Assembly (NCBI GenBank): GCA_036505635.1
Contig: DASXTC010000028.1
Span: 13,140-77,139 of the forward strand
Reading direction: 5' to 3'
Length of the DNA stretch: 64,000 nt
Source of the DNA: DASXTC01 sp036505635
GTDB taxonomy: Bacteria > Acidobacteriota > Polarisedimenticolia > JACPZX01 > DASXTC01
Shown piece by piece: positions 1 to 10,303 of this stretch (positions within the stretch are counted from its first letter, which is position 1; the number at the start of each line of letters is the position of its first letter). The position numbers were made by a program, and so were the translations under genes. Below the pieces are notes generated by a model. The model worked only from the letters and a program-made list of their open reading frames with translations, had not been told where the DNA came from and searched no databases.

Positions 1-915
1 GGAATCCTCGGCGACATCCGTGACCAGGTGAAGAGCGGCGCCTCGCTGTCGGAGGCGTTCGATTCCCACGGCGACGTGTTCCCAAGGCTCTACGCCTCCT
101 CGCTGGCCTCCGGCGAGCGCTCGGGCGAGATCGTCAGCGTGCTCAAGCGCTACATCAGCTACACCAAGACCGTCATGGCGCTGCGCAAGAAGGTCGTCTC
201 GGCGATGATCTACCCGGCGATCCTCTGCACGATGGCCATCGGTCTGGTCGTGCTCCTCCTGGTCTTCATCCTGCCGAAGTTCCAGGATTTCTTCGAAGGG
301 ATGCACGCCGAGCTGCCGGCCCTGACCCTGGCTCTCCTGTGGGTCGCCGGCACGTTCCGCTCGTACCTCCTGTTCATCGCGCCCGCGGTGGCCCTGGCGA
401 TCACCGGTCTCGTCCTGTACAAGCAATCGGAGAAGGGGGCCACGGCGTGGGACTACCGCAAGATGCGCCTGCCAGTGGCGGGCCGCATCTTCATCAAGTA
501 CGCCATCTCCCGTTTCTGCCGGACCCTGGGGACCCTGGTGCAGGGGGGAATCCCGCTCGTCACGTCACTGGAGATCTCCGCGCGCGCGGTGGGCAACCGC
601 GCCTTCGAGAAGGAGATGCTGGCGGTGGCGCGCAAGGTCCGCGAGGGGCACCCGCTCTGGGAGTCGCTGGAGAAGACCGGCCTGATGACCGACATGTCGG
701 TGGAGATGATCAAGGTCGGCGAATCGACCGGCGCCATGGAGGAGATGCTCACCAACGTGGCCAACTTCTACGACGAGGAGATCGATTCCGAGCTGACGAC
801 GATCGTCGCCCTGATGGAGCCGGCGATGCTCATCTTCATGGGTCTCGTCGTGGCGACGATGATCCTGGCGATCTACCTGCCCCTGATACGGGCCTCCGCG
901 GCGGCTTCGGCCTGA
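1..915 (+). CDS. type II secretion/type IV pilus F-type inner-membrane platform protein (GspF/PilC family), 5' partial
   Basis: The frame is open from base 1, so the true start lies upstream of the window; 304 codons remain. Seen: the end of a first cytoplasmic T2SSF domain (GASLSEAF, then YASSLASGERSGEI), a long hydrophobic segment near partial residues 68-95, a second hydrophobic segment about 120-140, a second T2SSF domain (FCRTLGTLVQGGIPL...) and a C-terminal membrane helix before the stop. Two cytoplasmic four-helix domains with three membrane segments is the standard GspF/PilC layout. This protein anchors the assembly ATPase and guides pilin or pseudopilin extraction from the inner membrane. 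The next gene encodes that ATPase, 10 bases downstream. Confidence 0.93.
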   Translation, partial: GILGDIRDQVKSGASLSEAFDSHGDVFPRLYASSLASGERSGEIVSVLKRYISYTKTVMALRKKVVSAMIYPAILCTMAIGLVVLLLVFILPKFQDFFEGMHAELPALTLALLWVAGTFRSYLLFIAPAVALAITGLVLYKQSEKGATAWDYRKMRLPVAGRIFIKYAISRFCRTLGTLVQGGIPLVTSLEISARAVGNRAFEKEMLAVARKVREGHPLWESLEKTGLMTDMSVEMIKVGESTGAMEEMLTNVANFYDEEIDSELTTIVALMEPAMLIFMGLVVATMILAIYLPLIRASAAASA

Positions 916-925
916 GGGCACGCGC

Positions 926-2585
<1,660 letters not shown>

Positions 2586-2596
<11 letters not shown>

Positions 2597-3668
2597 CCTT
2601 CTGAGCTTCGACATCAAGAGCCTCAAGCTGCCGCGGTGGATGACACCGCGTTCGCCGGCCGACCTCTCGGGCGGCGGACTGATGGTCTCCTACCCGCCCG
2701 TGGCGATGGACATCGGGGCGACGCAGCTCGCCCTGGCCCGCCTCACGCGGGACAAGGAAAAGAAGTGGAATCTCACGTCGTACGACACCATCGATGTCGC
2801 TCCTGAGATTCTCGACAGCGAGGCGTTCAAGGCCCGCGTCAGGGCTCCCGACAGGCTGCGGGCGATGGTGTCCGGCTCGCTCCAGAGGGAGGGGATCAAG
2901 ACCCGCGCGATCTCGGTGGTGCTCCCCGATCACCTGGCGCGCGTCGCGCTGCTGCCATTCGAGGACCTCCCCAGGACGCGCCGTGAGGTGCTCGATCTGG
3001 TGCGATGGAAAATGAAAAAGGCGGTCCCCTTCAAGGTGGAAGAGGCGACCGTGGACTACCAGGTGATGCCGGGGATGGAGGCCGATGGAGGCGCGGCCCC
3101 GGGGTACACGCTGCTGGCGGTCCTGATCCCGTCCGCCAGCGTGGAGGAGCACGAGTCGATTTTCACGAAGCAGGGGATCCATGCCGGTCTGATCGACCTG
3201 AGCTCCTTCAGCCTGGCCAGCCTCTACCGATCGGTCGCGGAGCGGGAGGTCCCCGCCGGCGACTTCATGATGCTCAACGCGACCTCTGTGTTCTTCACCG
3301 CGATGATCTTCCGCGACGGGAGACTGATCTTCTACCGGTGCAAGGCCACCGGCGCGCCGTCGGAAGGAAACGGCGAGGCGGCCTCGCGCATGCTGCGCCG
3401 GGAGGTTCAGGCCTCGCTCATGTATTACCAGGAGCGCCTCCGCGGGACCTCGCTCGCGCGGGTCTACATGCGGCTCGTGGGACACGAAGCGGATGGGATC
3501 ACCGGCGCCTTCGAGCAGGCCCCGCTGGCCGCGCCACCCGAGCTGATCGATCCGGGCAAGGTGGTCAAGGTCGGCGGGAGGATCACGGCCCTGGGACCGG
3601 AGCGCGCCGCCGACCTCCTCCAGCGCCTCGCGCCGGCGGTGGGAGCCGCCCTGGGGAGGAGCGCATGA
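2586..3668 (+). CDS. pilM: type IV pilus assembly protein PilM-like (actin-like ATPase fold)
   Basis: PilM is a cytoplasmic actin-like protein that binds the short N-terminal tail of PilN and links the ATPase to the periplasmic alignment complex. The phosphate-1-like segment VAMDIGATQLALARL and the downstream DxxR..VRWKMKKAVPF region fit PilM. The start is uncertain: a TTG at 2586 overlaps the ATPase stop by 11 bases and has AAGGTG just upstream, while ATGs at 2640 and 2682 give proteins of 342 and 328 residues, the last nearest the usual PilM N-terminus. Its position before pilN and pilO supports the call more strongly than sequence similarity alone. Confidence 0.82.
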
Positions 3669-3678
3669 GGTCCGCGTC

Positions 3679-4755
3679 ATGATGAAGCCACCGGCGATCA
3701 ACCTGTCGCGGCGTCCTTTCAGGAACAACACCGTCTACTACGCCGTCTTCGGGAGCTGTTTCGCGCTCCTGGCCGCGGCCAGCGGGTACAACGCCTACGA
3801 CTTCGCCCGCACGGGAACCGACATCACGCGCCTCGAGCAGGAGCTGGTCACGAGGACCGCTCGCTACGGGGAGCTCGGCGCCGAGGTCGAGAAGATGAAG
3901 GGAGACGTCGCCCGGATCGATCTGACGACGCTCAACAGCAAGTCCAACTTCGCAAACGGGCTGATCCTGAGCAGGCTCTTCTCCTGGTCCAGCCTCTTCG
4001 ACCGGCTCGAGGACCTGACCCCCTCGGAGGTCAAGATCCGGTCGATCCGTCCCACGATCAGCCCGAAGGGGATCGACATCCAGGTGGACGGGCTGGCGCG
4101 CGCGCCGGACGCGCTCTACGAGTTCGAAAAGGAGCTCGACGCTTCGGGCTATTTCACAGGGGTCTATCCCCTCAGCGAGAGCAATCGCGAGACCAAGACC
4201 GAGCTCAACTTCAACCTCCTGATGAATTACATTCCGGCAGGCAGGGCCGGCGCGGCCTCAGAGTCCCCCGCGACACCGACCGCCGGGATCCCCCAGCCCG
4301 AATCGCCCGCGGAGCAGGGCGCTCAGGCCGCCGGGGGCGAGACGCCTGCGGCCGCGGCCCCCCCGGCCGAGGCGTCGCAGGCGCCCGCGGAGGCGCCGGC
4401 GTCGCAGGGACCGGCCGCCGGGACGGCGAATCCGCCATCGAGCGCGGAAGGAGGCGACAGGGCCGCCGGGGAGATGGCCCACGCTCCCGCGCCGCCCGCG
4501 TCCCACACGGGCAGGTCTCCCCGCGAGATGACCAACAAGGAGATGATCGACTCGCTCGGCCAGGAGCGCTTCGTGCGCATGCGGGGAAAGTTCACCGCGA
4601 AGAGCGGGCCGGAGGCGGGCCTGACGAACGACGAGTACATCAGGAAGCACGGGTTCGAGGCATTTCTGAGGGCCCGGGGCGCGTTGGACTGGGCTGCGCA
4701 GAACCCGCCGGCGCGGCCCGCCAGGGCCTCCGCTCCGAGCGGGGGCAAGCCATGA
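3679..4755 (+). CDS. pilN: PilN-like pilus alignment protein with long Ala/Pro-rich C-terminal extension
   Basis: The N-terminus carries the short cytoplasmic motif INLSRRPFRN (about residues 5-14), which matches the PilM-binding INLL-type tail of PilN. It is followed by one membrane helix (about 19-38), a coiled-coil region (about 45-85) and a periplasmic ferredoxin-like domain ending near 190. PilN pairs with PilO to align the inner-membrane platform with the secretin. This protein continues for about 170 more residues: an Ala/Pro/Glu-rich linker (about 195-280) and a charged conserved-looking tail (EMIDSLGQERFVRMRGKF..., about 290-345). Typical PilN is near 180-200 residues, so the tail is extra. 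It begins with two consecutive ATG codons. Confidence 0.85.
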   Translation: MMKPPAINLSRRPFRNNTVYYAVFGSCFALLAAASGYNAYDFARTGTDITRLEQELVTRTARYGELGAEVEKMKGDVARIDLTTLNSKSNFANGLILSRLFSWSSLFDRLEDLTPSEVKIRSIRPTISPKGIDIQVDGLARAPDALYEFEKELDASGYFTGVYPLSESNRETKTELNFNLLMNYIPAGRAGAASESPATPTAGIPQPESPAEQGAQAAGGETPAAAAPPAEASQAPAEAPASQGPAAGTANPPSSAEGGDRAAGEMAHAPAPPASHTGRSPREMTNKEMIDSLGQERFVRMRGKFTAKSGPEAGLTNDEYIRKHGFEAFLRARGALDWAAQNPPARPARASAPSGGKP

Positions 4756-5372
4756 GCGGTACGAGGAAATACCTGGCCGACTTCGACGTGCGCGAGAAGG
4801 CGGGCCCGATCACCGTCCTCATTCTCGTTTGGCTCGGCCTGAACCTGGCCTTCGCCTTCGTCGTGAACGTGCCCCGCGGCCGGCGGGTCACCTCGCTGGA
4901 CGAGGCCGTCGCCGAGGCCGGCAGCGCGCTGTCGAGGAAGGAGCAGGAGGTCGGCCGGCTTCGCGACCACTTCAACCGCGTGATCGAGGGGCGCGCGAGC
5001 CTGGATCGGTTCTACGGCGAGGTCCTCTCGACCAAGCGCGAGAGGCTGATCAGCTTCCAGAGAGAGATCCGCGAGATCGCGCGCCAGTTCAACATCAGCG
5101 TCGAGACGATCACCTATCCGCGCGAGAGCTACCCGAAGGACAAGGTGACCAAGTTCAGCGCGACGATGCCGCTCACCGGTTCGTACGAGAACCTGCGGCA
5201 GTTCATCGACACGATCGAGCGCAACCCGAACTTCATCGTGGTCGAACAGATCGAGCTGACCAACTCGAAGGAAGGCGGCATCATCCTGAGCCTCGCCATC
5301 CAGCTCTCGACCTACTTCCTCGATCCGGACCAGAGCGACCAGGAGCTGGCCGGTGGCGGGCGTCGAGGATGA
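4752..5372 (+). CDS. pilO: PilO-like pilus alignment protein
   Basis: A 206-residue bitopic inner-membrane protein whose ATG overlaps the pilN stop in an ATGA, implying translational coupling. It has a short cytoplasmic N-terminus, one membrane helix (about 18-37), a predicted coiled coil with many charged residues (about 50-110) and a periplasmic alpha/beta domain with the PilO-like stretch TKFSATMPLTGSYENLRQF followed by FIDTIERNPNFIVVEQIEL. This matches the PilO fold, which heterodimerises with PilN. Length is normal. Confidence 0.87.
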   Translation: MSGTRKYLADFDVREKAGPITVLILVWLGLNLAFAFVVNVPRGRRVTSLDEAVAEAGSALSRKEQEVGRLRDHFNRVIEGRASLDRFYGEVLSTKRERLISFQREIREIARQFNISVETITYPRESYPKDKVTKFSATMPLTGSYENLRQFIDTIERNPNFIVVEQIELTNSKEGGIILSLAIQLSTYFLDPDQSDQELAGGGRRG

Positions 5373-5382
5373 GGAGCGGGGC

Positions 5383-6066
5383 ATGACCGGCGGCAATCGC
5401 AGGCAATGGTACCTCCTGGCGATGCTGGGCGTCTCGATCTTCGCCTACCTCCGCTACGGTGGCGCGGCGAGCGGCGCCGCCGGTGGAGTGGACGTCGGGG
5501 CGCTGCCTCCGATCGACGCCGATGGGCTGGTCAGGGCGCTCAAAGGGATCGCCACCGTCAGCCCGCTGGTGGTGCGCGGGCCGAGGGGAGACTCGGTCCC
5601 GGACCGCAACCTGTTCCAATACGGCGAGCGCAAACCTCCTCCACCCCCTCCGATGACGGAGGCGGAGCGTAGGGCGGCCGAGGACGCCCTGCGTGCGCAG
5701 GAGGACGCGGCCCGCAAGGAGAAAGATCTGGCGGAGCAGAACCGGATCGAAGAGGAGAACCGGCAGGCGCAGGCCCAGCAGCAGGCGCAGGCCCAGGCGC
5801 TGGCGCCACCGCCAGCTCCACCGAGGCCGCAGGGACCGCCGCCCAAGCAGCGCCCGGCCATGAACTTCAAGTTCATGGGAGTTCTCGGGCCGGCGAAACG
5901 GAAGCTCGGCGTCTTCCTGGACGGGGACAAGATGGTGCTCGCCAGGAAAGGGGAGATTCTCGACGGCAAGTTCAGAGTGCTGGACATCGGGGTCGAGTGG
6001 GCCGACATCGGCTGGGTCGATCCGGACTTCAAGGACCAGAGCATGCGAGTCGAATTCGGGCCTTAA
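5383..6066 (+). CDS. PilP/GspC-like periplasmic linker protein
   Basis: A 227-residue protein placed between PilO and the secretin, where PilP or GspC is expected. It has one N-terminal membrane helix (YLLAMLGVSIFAYL), a Pro-rich stretch, a Glu/Lys/Gln-rich predicted helix (about 75-140), a Pro-rich hinge and a compact C-terminal beta domain (about 160-227) beginning FKFMGVLGPAKRKLGVFL. Such C-terminal domains dock on the N0/N1 domains of the secretin. I chose ATG 5383 because GAGGAG sits 6 bases before it; a GTG at 5353 in the same frame would overlap pilO by 20 bases. The family is inferred from position and architecture. Confidence 0.68.
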   Translation: MTGGNRRQWYLLAMLGVSIFAYLRYGGAASGAAGGVDVGALPPIDADGLVRALKGIATVSPLVVRGPRGDSVPDRNLFQYGERKPPPPPPMTEAERRAAEDALRAQEDAARKEKDLAEQNRIEEENRQAQAQQQAQAQALAPPPAPPRPQGPPPKQRPAMNFKFMGVLGPAKRKLGVFLDGDKMVLARKGEILDGKFRVLDIGVEWADIGWVDPDFKDQSMRVEFGP

Positions 6067-6089
6067 CGATCTCGATGAAGGGGGAAGCG

Positions 6090-8483
6090 GTGGCTTCAAA
6101 CGGAACCGTAAGGGCAGTGCTCGTGCTGGCGGGGTGCCTCGCGCTGGCGGGCACGGTCGGATGCGTCACCCACAAGCTGAGCAGGATGGGCGCGCGGGAC
6201 GAGGCGTTCGGCGATTACGACAAGGCGGTCCTGGCCTACGCCAAGCTCGCCGCCCGCTACCCCGAGAGCAGCCGGTGGACGATCGCCCTGAGCCGAACGA
6301 AGCTGCGCGCCTCCCAGCAACACTTCGAGAAGGCCAAGAAGTACCGGGCGGCCGACCAGCTCGAGCTGGCGATTGGTGAGCTGCAGCAGGTGGTCACGCT
6401 GGATCCGAGCAACAGCTATGCTCAGACGGAGCTGGAAAAGGCGATGCTCGAATACCAGAAGGCGCGATCGCAGACGGGGCTGACCCCGTTGGAGGAGATG
6501 AAGGAGAAGGCCCGCAGGTCCCAGGGGGTGCCCCTTCTCGATCCACGGTCCAATATCCCCGTGATCCTCCAGTTCCGCGACGTCGAGGTGGGCAAGATCT
6601 ACGAAGTGCTTTCGAAGGCCACGGGTATCAACTTCCTCTACGACCCGAAGCTGGACGTGAAGCGCAAGACCTCCATCGAGCTGACCAACGTCCCGTTCGA
6701 GCGCGCGATGGAGACCCTCATGCTCACCAACAAGCACTTCTACAAGGTGATGGATGAGAACACGATCCTGATCGCCGACGACAACCAGCAGAAGCGGCGT
6801 GAGTACGAGGACGAGGTCATCAAGACCTTCTTCCTGTCCAACGCCGACGTCAAGGACGTCCAGTCGCTGCTTCGAACGATGCTCGACGCCCGCAAGCTGG
6901 TCCAGAACAACCAGCTCAACGCCATCACGATCCGCGACACGCCCAACAAGGTGGCCATCGCCGAGAAGATCATCGAGGCCAACGACAAGGCCAAGGCGGA
7001 GCTCATCGTCGACGTGGAGCTGCTGGAGATCAGCCGGACCATCAGCAAGACGATCGGCGTCAACATCACGCCCAAGCAGTACACCATCAAATGGACCGGC
7101 CCCGGCGACATCCCGCTCAACAACCTGGGGCTGCTCAAGCAGCTCGGGCTCTACACCCTCGGGCCGATCCCGCAGGTGACGCTCGACTTCCTCAAGTCGG
7201 ACAGCGGCACGCGCACCATCGCGAAGCCGCAGCTGCGGGTCACCGAAGGTGAGAAGGCCAACCTGCACATCGGCGACTCGGTGCCGATCCCCACGACCAC
7301 GTTCAACACGACGGGAACCGTGGGCGGCTCGGTGGTGCCGATCACGTCGTTCACCTATCAGGAGGTCGGCATCGTCATCGAGATCGAGCCGCGCGTGCAC
7401 CACAACCGCGAGGTGACCCTCAAGCTCAACGTCGAGGTGAGCCAGCTCGGCGAGCGCGTCGACGCGGGCCAGGGGGTCAGCCAGCCCTCAATCAACACGC
7501 GGCAGATCAACACCGTCATCCGGCTCAAGGATGGCGAGTCGAACCTGCTGGCGGGGTTGATCCGCGACGACGGGACCTCGAGCCGGTCGGGCTTCCCCTT
7601 CCTGCCGTCGACCTCCTTGAGCGACACGCGCCGCGAGACCGACCTGGTTTTGACGCTGACGCCGCACATCATCCGGATCCCCGACATCAGGCAGGAGGAC
7701 CTGGAGGCCTTCTTCATCGGCAACGAGGCGAACCCGCACCTCAGGGGGGGCAGGAGCGCGGTGTTCGCGACCCCCTTCACGATGGTTGAGGGCAACGAGG
7801 ACGAGGAGGGGGAGGAGGACGAGGAGGGTGGAGAGGAGGCCGTGGCGCCCGCTGCCGCCGCCCCCGCGTCCTCGACGGCCCAGCCCGCCGCTTCGCAGAC
7901 GGCTCCGCCCGCCAGGCAGCAGCCCGCGCCTGTCCCCCCGCCCGGCGCGAATCAGGAGGTCGAGCCGGGTGAGGTCCCGCAGGCTCAGCCTCCGGGGGCG
8001 GCGCCGGGCGGCACGACAGTCGGCCCGGCTCCCCAGCAGGCGCCGGGGGCCGCCACGCCCGCGGCGGGCGGGATGAACCTGACGATCGCGCCCGCGCGGC
8101 TCAACGTCGCCGCCGGCGGGACCTTCTCGATCAACCTTCTGGTGAACAACGTCGTGAACATGCAGAAGATCTCCTTCACCCTGACCTACGACCCGACCAC
8201 GATCGAGTTCGACTCGGGTCTGGAGGGGATCATCATGCGGCAGGATGGCACCCAGACGATCTTCTCCGCGACCAAAGTGGCCGAAGGGCAGGTGTCGGTG
8301 GAGGTGAGCCGCCTGGGCGGGGCGCAGGGGATCTCGCGCGGCGGGGCGCTGGCGGCATTGCGGTTCAGGGCGCTCGCGGCGGGCAAGGCTCCCATCGCGT
8401 TCGGCTCGGTGCACGCGGAGGCCTTCGACGGCGGCGCCATCACGGTCAACGCCACCGAGGCGGAGATCACGGTGCTGAACTGA
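6090..8483 (+). CDS. outer-membrane secretin (PilQ/GspD family) with C-terminal cohesin-like domain
   Basis: The protein forms the outer-membrane gate of the pilus/secretion machine. The order is a lipoprotein-like signal ending ..AGTVGC (about residues 1-22), a TPR-like helical region (about 30-125) containing a YDKAVLAYAKLAARYPES repeat, a secretin N0/STN domain (about 155-235), secretin N1 repeats, the secretin beta domain with the hallmark VGSVVPITSFTYQEVGI-type region and the end motif SNLLAGLIRDD. A Glu/Ala/Pro-rich linker (about 565-660) leads to a final 135-residue beta domain that reads like a cohesin fold (LTIAPARLNVAAGGTFSINL, then ISFTLTYDP). GTG 6090 follows AAGGGGGAAG; ATG 6075 is the alternative. 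A cohesin-like tail is not part of canonical PilQ or GspD. Confidence 0.93.
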   Translation: MASNGTVRAVLVLAGCLALAGTVGCVTHKLSRMGARDEAFGDYDKAVLAYAKLAARYPESSRWTIALSRTKLRASQQHFEKAKKYRAADQLELAIGELQQVVTLDPSNSYAQTELEKAMLEYQKARSQTGLTPLEEMKEKARRSQGVPLLDPRSNIPVILQFRDVEVGKIYEVLSKATGINFLYDPKLDVKRKTSIELTNVPFERAMETLMLTNKHFYKVMDENTILIADDNQQKRREYEDEVIKTFFLSNADVKDVQSLLRTMLDARKLVQNNQLNAITIRDTPNKVAIAEKIIEANDKAKAELIVDVELLEISRTISKTIGVNITPKQYTIKWTGPGDIPLNNLGLLKQLGLYTLGPIPQVTLDFLKSDSGTRTIAKPQLRVTEGEKANLHIGDSVPIPTTTFNTTGTVGGSVVPITSFTYQEVGIVIEIEPRVHHNREVTLKLNVEVSQLGERVDAGQGVSQPSINTRQINTVIRLKDGESNLLAGLIRDDGTSSRSGFPFLPSTSLSDTRRETDLVLTLTPHIIRIPDIRQEDLEAFFIGNEANPHLRGGRSAVFATPFTMVEGNEDEEGEEDEEGGEEAVAPAAAAPASSTAQPAASQTAPPARQQPAPVPPPGANQEVEPGEVPQAQPPGAAPGGTTVGPAPQQAPGAATPAAGGMNLTIAPARLNVAAGGTFSINLLVNNVVNMQKISFTLTYDPTTIEFDSGLEGIIMRQDGTQTIFSATKVAEGQVSVEVSRLGGAQGISRGGALAALRFRALAAGKAPIAFGSVHAEAFDGGAITVNATEAEITVLN

Positions 8484-8953
8484 TGAGACGAGACGGTTTT
8501 CGGGAGCGCGGCATCACCTATCTGGAGGTGATGATCACGATCACCATCCTGCTGATCCTGGCGGCCGCCGCGATGCCTGTGGCTCGCACAGCCATCAAGC
8601 GGGAGAGGGAGCTCGAGCTGCGCTCGGCTCTGCGGGAGATGCGAAACGCGATCGACCTGTACAAGAAATACTCCGACCAGGGGTTGATCATGCCGGAGGG
8701 GCTCGAGACGGAGGGATTCCCGAAGGAGCTGGATGCTCTGGTCGAGGGGGTCAACCAGGTTGGAGCGATCGGCAAGAAGCTGCGTTTTCTCCGGCGCATC
8801 CCGAAGGATCCGATGACCAACACTTTCGAGTGGGGGCTGCGGTCGCTGCAGGACGATCCCAACTCGTTGTCGTGGGGGCGCCAGAACGTATTTGACGTCT
8901 ACACCACCAGCGAGGGTGTCGGACTCGATGGGACACCGTACAATTGCTGGTGA
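8483..8953 (+). CDS. type II secretion/type IV pseudopilin-like protein (GspG-like)
   Basis: A 156-residue prepilin-like protein whose ATG overlaps the secretin stop by one base. The N-terminus has a basic leader ending in Gly (RDGFRERG), then ITYLEVMITITILLILAAAAMP. Glu sits at position +5 after the cleavage Gly, as required for class III pilin processing by a PilD-type peptidase. A hydrophobic helix is followed by REREL.LRSALREMRNAIDLY, typical of GspG-like pseudopilins. No prepilin peptidase lies in the window. Confidence 0.87.
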   Translation: MRRDGFRERGITYLEVMITITILLILAAAAMPVARTAIKRERELELRSALREMRNAIDLYKKYSDQGLIMPEGLETEGFPKELDALVEGVNQVGAIGKKLRFLRRIPKDPMTNTFEWGLRSLQDDPNSLSWGRQNVFDVYTTSEGVGLDGTPYNCW

Positions 8954-9054
8954 TGGGTGAATAGGTGAGGTTGGGTATGACGGCATTCAACCGACGGCCG
9001 GCGTGGGGATCGAGGAGCAGCCGTGATGGGCGCTGCCGCCCGGTAAGGAAGAAC

Positions 9055-9477
9055 ATGAGCACGAATGGCGAATCAGGCTTCACGCTGGTCGAGCTGATCA
9101 TCGTGATCGCAATCATCGGGATCCTCGCGGCGATCTCCATCCCATCCTTCAAGCCCGCCCCGGACAAGGCGCGTGAGGCGGTCCTCAAGACCGATCTGCA
9201 CATCATGAGGGAGGCGTTCGACCAGTACTTCGCGGACAAGGCACACTATCCGGACAGCCTGGAGACGCTGGTGGAGGACGGATACCTCAGGGCGGTCCCC
9301 GTCGATCCGTTCACCGGCTCCAGCTCGACATGGCACCTGATCTATGCAGAGGAAGGGAGCAAGGGGCCCGAGAATCTGCTGCCGGAGGAGGCGCAAAGCC
9401 CTTCGGCCGGAATCTTCGACATCAAGAGCGGCTCGAACCATCGTGCGTTCGACGGCACCAACGTGGCGGACTGGTAG
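9055..9477 (+). CDS. major pseudopilin-like protein (GspG/PilE type)
   Basis: A 140-residue prepilin. The start at ATG 9055 is set by AAGGAAG a few bases upstream and by the classical leader SGFTLVELIIVIAIIGILAA, with Gly before Phe and Glu at +5. The helix is followed by a short globular domain that resembles GspG (KTDLHIMREAFDQYFADK, then LVEDGYLRAVPVDPFTGS). An in-frame start at 8965 would add 30 residues with no pilin character. It belongs to the same operon as the preceding pseudopilin. Confidence 0.92.
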   Translation: MSTNGESGFTLVELIIVIAIIGILAAISIPSFKPAPDKAREAVLKTDLHIMREAFDQYFADKAHYPDSLETLVEDGYLRAVPVDPFTGSSSTWHLIYAEEGSKGPENLLPEEAQSPSAGIFDIKSGSNHRAFDGTNVADW

Positions 9478-9490
9478 ACGGAGGCACGTC

Positions 9491-10291
9491 ATGAAGGCAG
9501 ACTCACAGATGAGCATTGCAACGAAGCGCACGCAATTCCTGAAGAGGGCCGCGCCCGGGATCCTGGGCATCGCCGTGCTGATCCTGGGGGCCCCGGCGTG
9601 CGAGAACAACTCCGATCCGATCGCCCCGTCCGATTCCATAATCACCGTGGACGCGGACCCACAATCACTCGTGGTGCCGACAGGGACGAGAGAGACAGCC
9701 GGAATCACGGCGACTTTGCGTTCGAAGTCTGGCGCGCGTCTACCGGACCAGGAGATGACCTTCTCGACGACATTGGGAGACCTTGTCCCCGCCGCCGGGA
9801 CTCTCTTCCTCACGGATGAGAACGGTCAGGCCAGGTGCACTCTTTCCACCTCCCAGACCACCACTGTAACCGCGCGCTCAGGCAGCGTTACCGGTTCGAC
9901 ACAGGTCCAGACGACACCGGTAGCCATCGGCAACGTGGTGCTTGCTGTCGAAAACGCCGACCCCTCGGCGACCTGCGGCTCGCAGGAGCCGTGTGATTGC
10001 GATGACATGCTCCGGCTCACCGCCACTGTCGAGGATCCGAACGGTAAGCCAGCCGGAGCCGTGAAGGTGGAGTTCCACCTGCTGACTCCGCTTGACCCGA
10101 ACAGCTCGACCGGGCCAATCAATATTCCGGGGGGCACGACCGAGAACAATGGAGAATTCGCCACCACATGGCGACCCGACAGTCAAGAGTGCAACAATAA
10201 GTGCACGGGACTCAACATCTGCACGTGGACCTTCACGGCAACCGCGGGGTCCTTCACGTCCAACCAAGTGATTGTAACCGAGAGCTTCTGA
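9491..10291 (+). CDS. predicted lipoprotein with bacterial Ig-like domains
   Basis: A 266-residue exported protein beginning 13 bases after the pseudopilin, with GGAGG before ATG 9491. The signal sequence ends with ILGAPAC, a lipobox, so it is probably lipid-anchored. The mature part contains an Ig-like module of the invasin/Big_1 type (SLVVPTGTRETAGITATLRS, TTLGDL, TDENGQARC...L) and a second, Cys-rich module (CGSQEPCDCDD, then CNNKCTGLNIC). Such modules occur in surface adhesins, and an accessory role for the pilus machine is inferred from position. Its codons are visibly less GC-biased than its neighbours (for example AACAATAAG and ATTGTAACC). Confidence 0.7.
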   Translation: MKADSQMSIATKRTQFLKRAAPGILGIAVLILGAPACENNSDPIAPSDSIITVDADPQSLVVPTGTRETAGITATLRSKSGARLPDQEMTFSTTLGDLVPAAGTLFLTDENGQARCTLSTSQTTTVTARSGSVTGSTQVQTTPVAIGNVVLAVENADPSATCGSQEPCDCDDMLRLTATVEDPNGKPAGAVKVEFHLLTPLDPNSSTGPINIPGGTTENNGEFATTWRPDSQECNNKCTGLNICTWTFTATAGSFTSNQVIVTESF

Positions 10292-10303
10292 GAGGGGCCT
10301 CGC

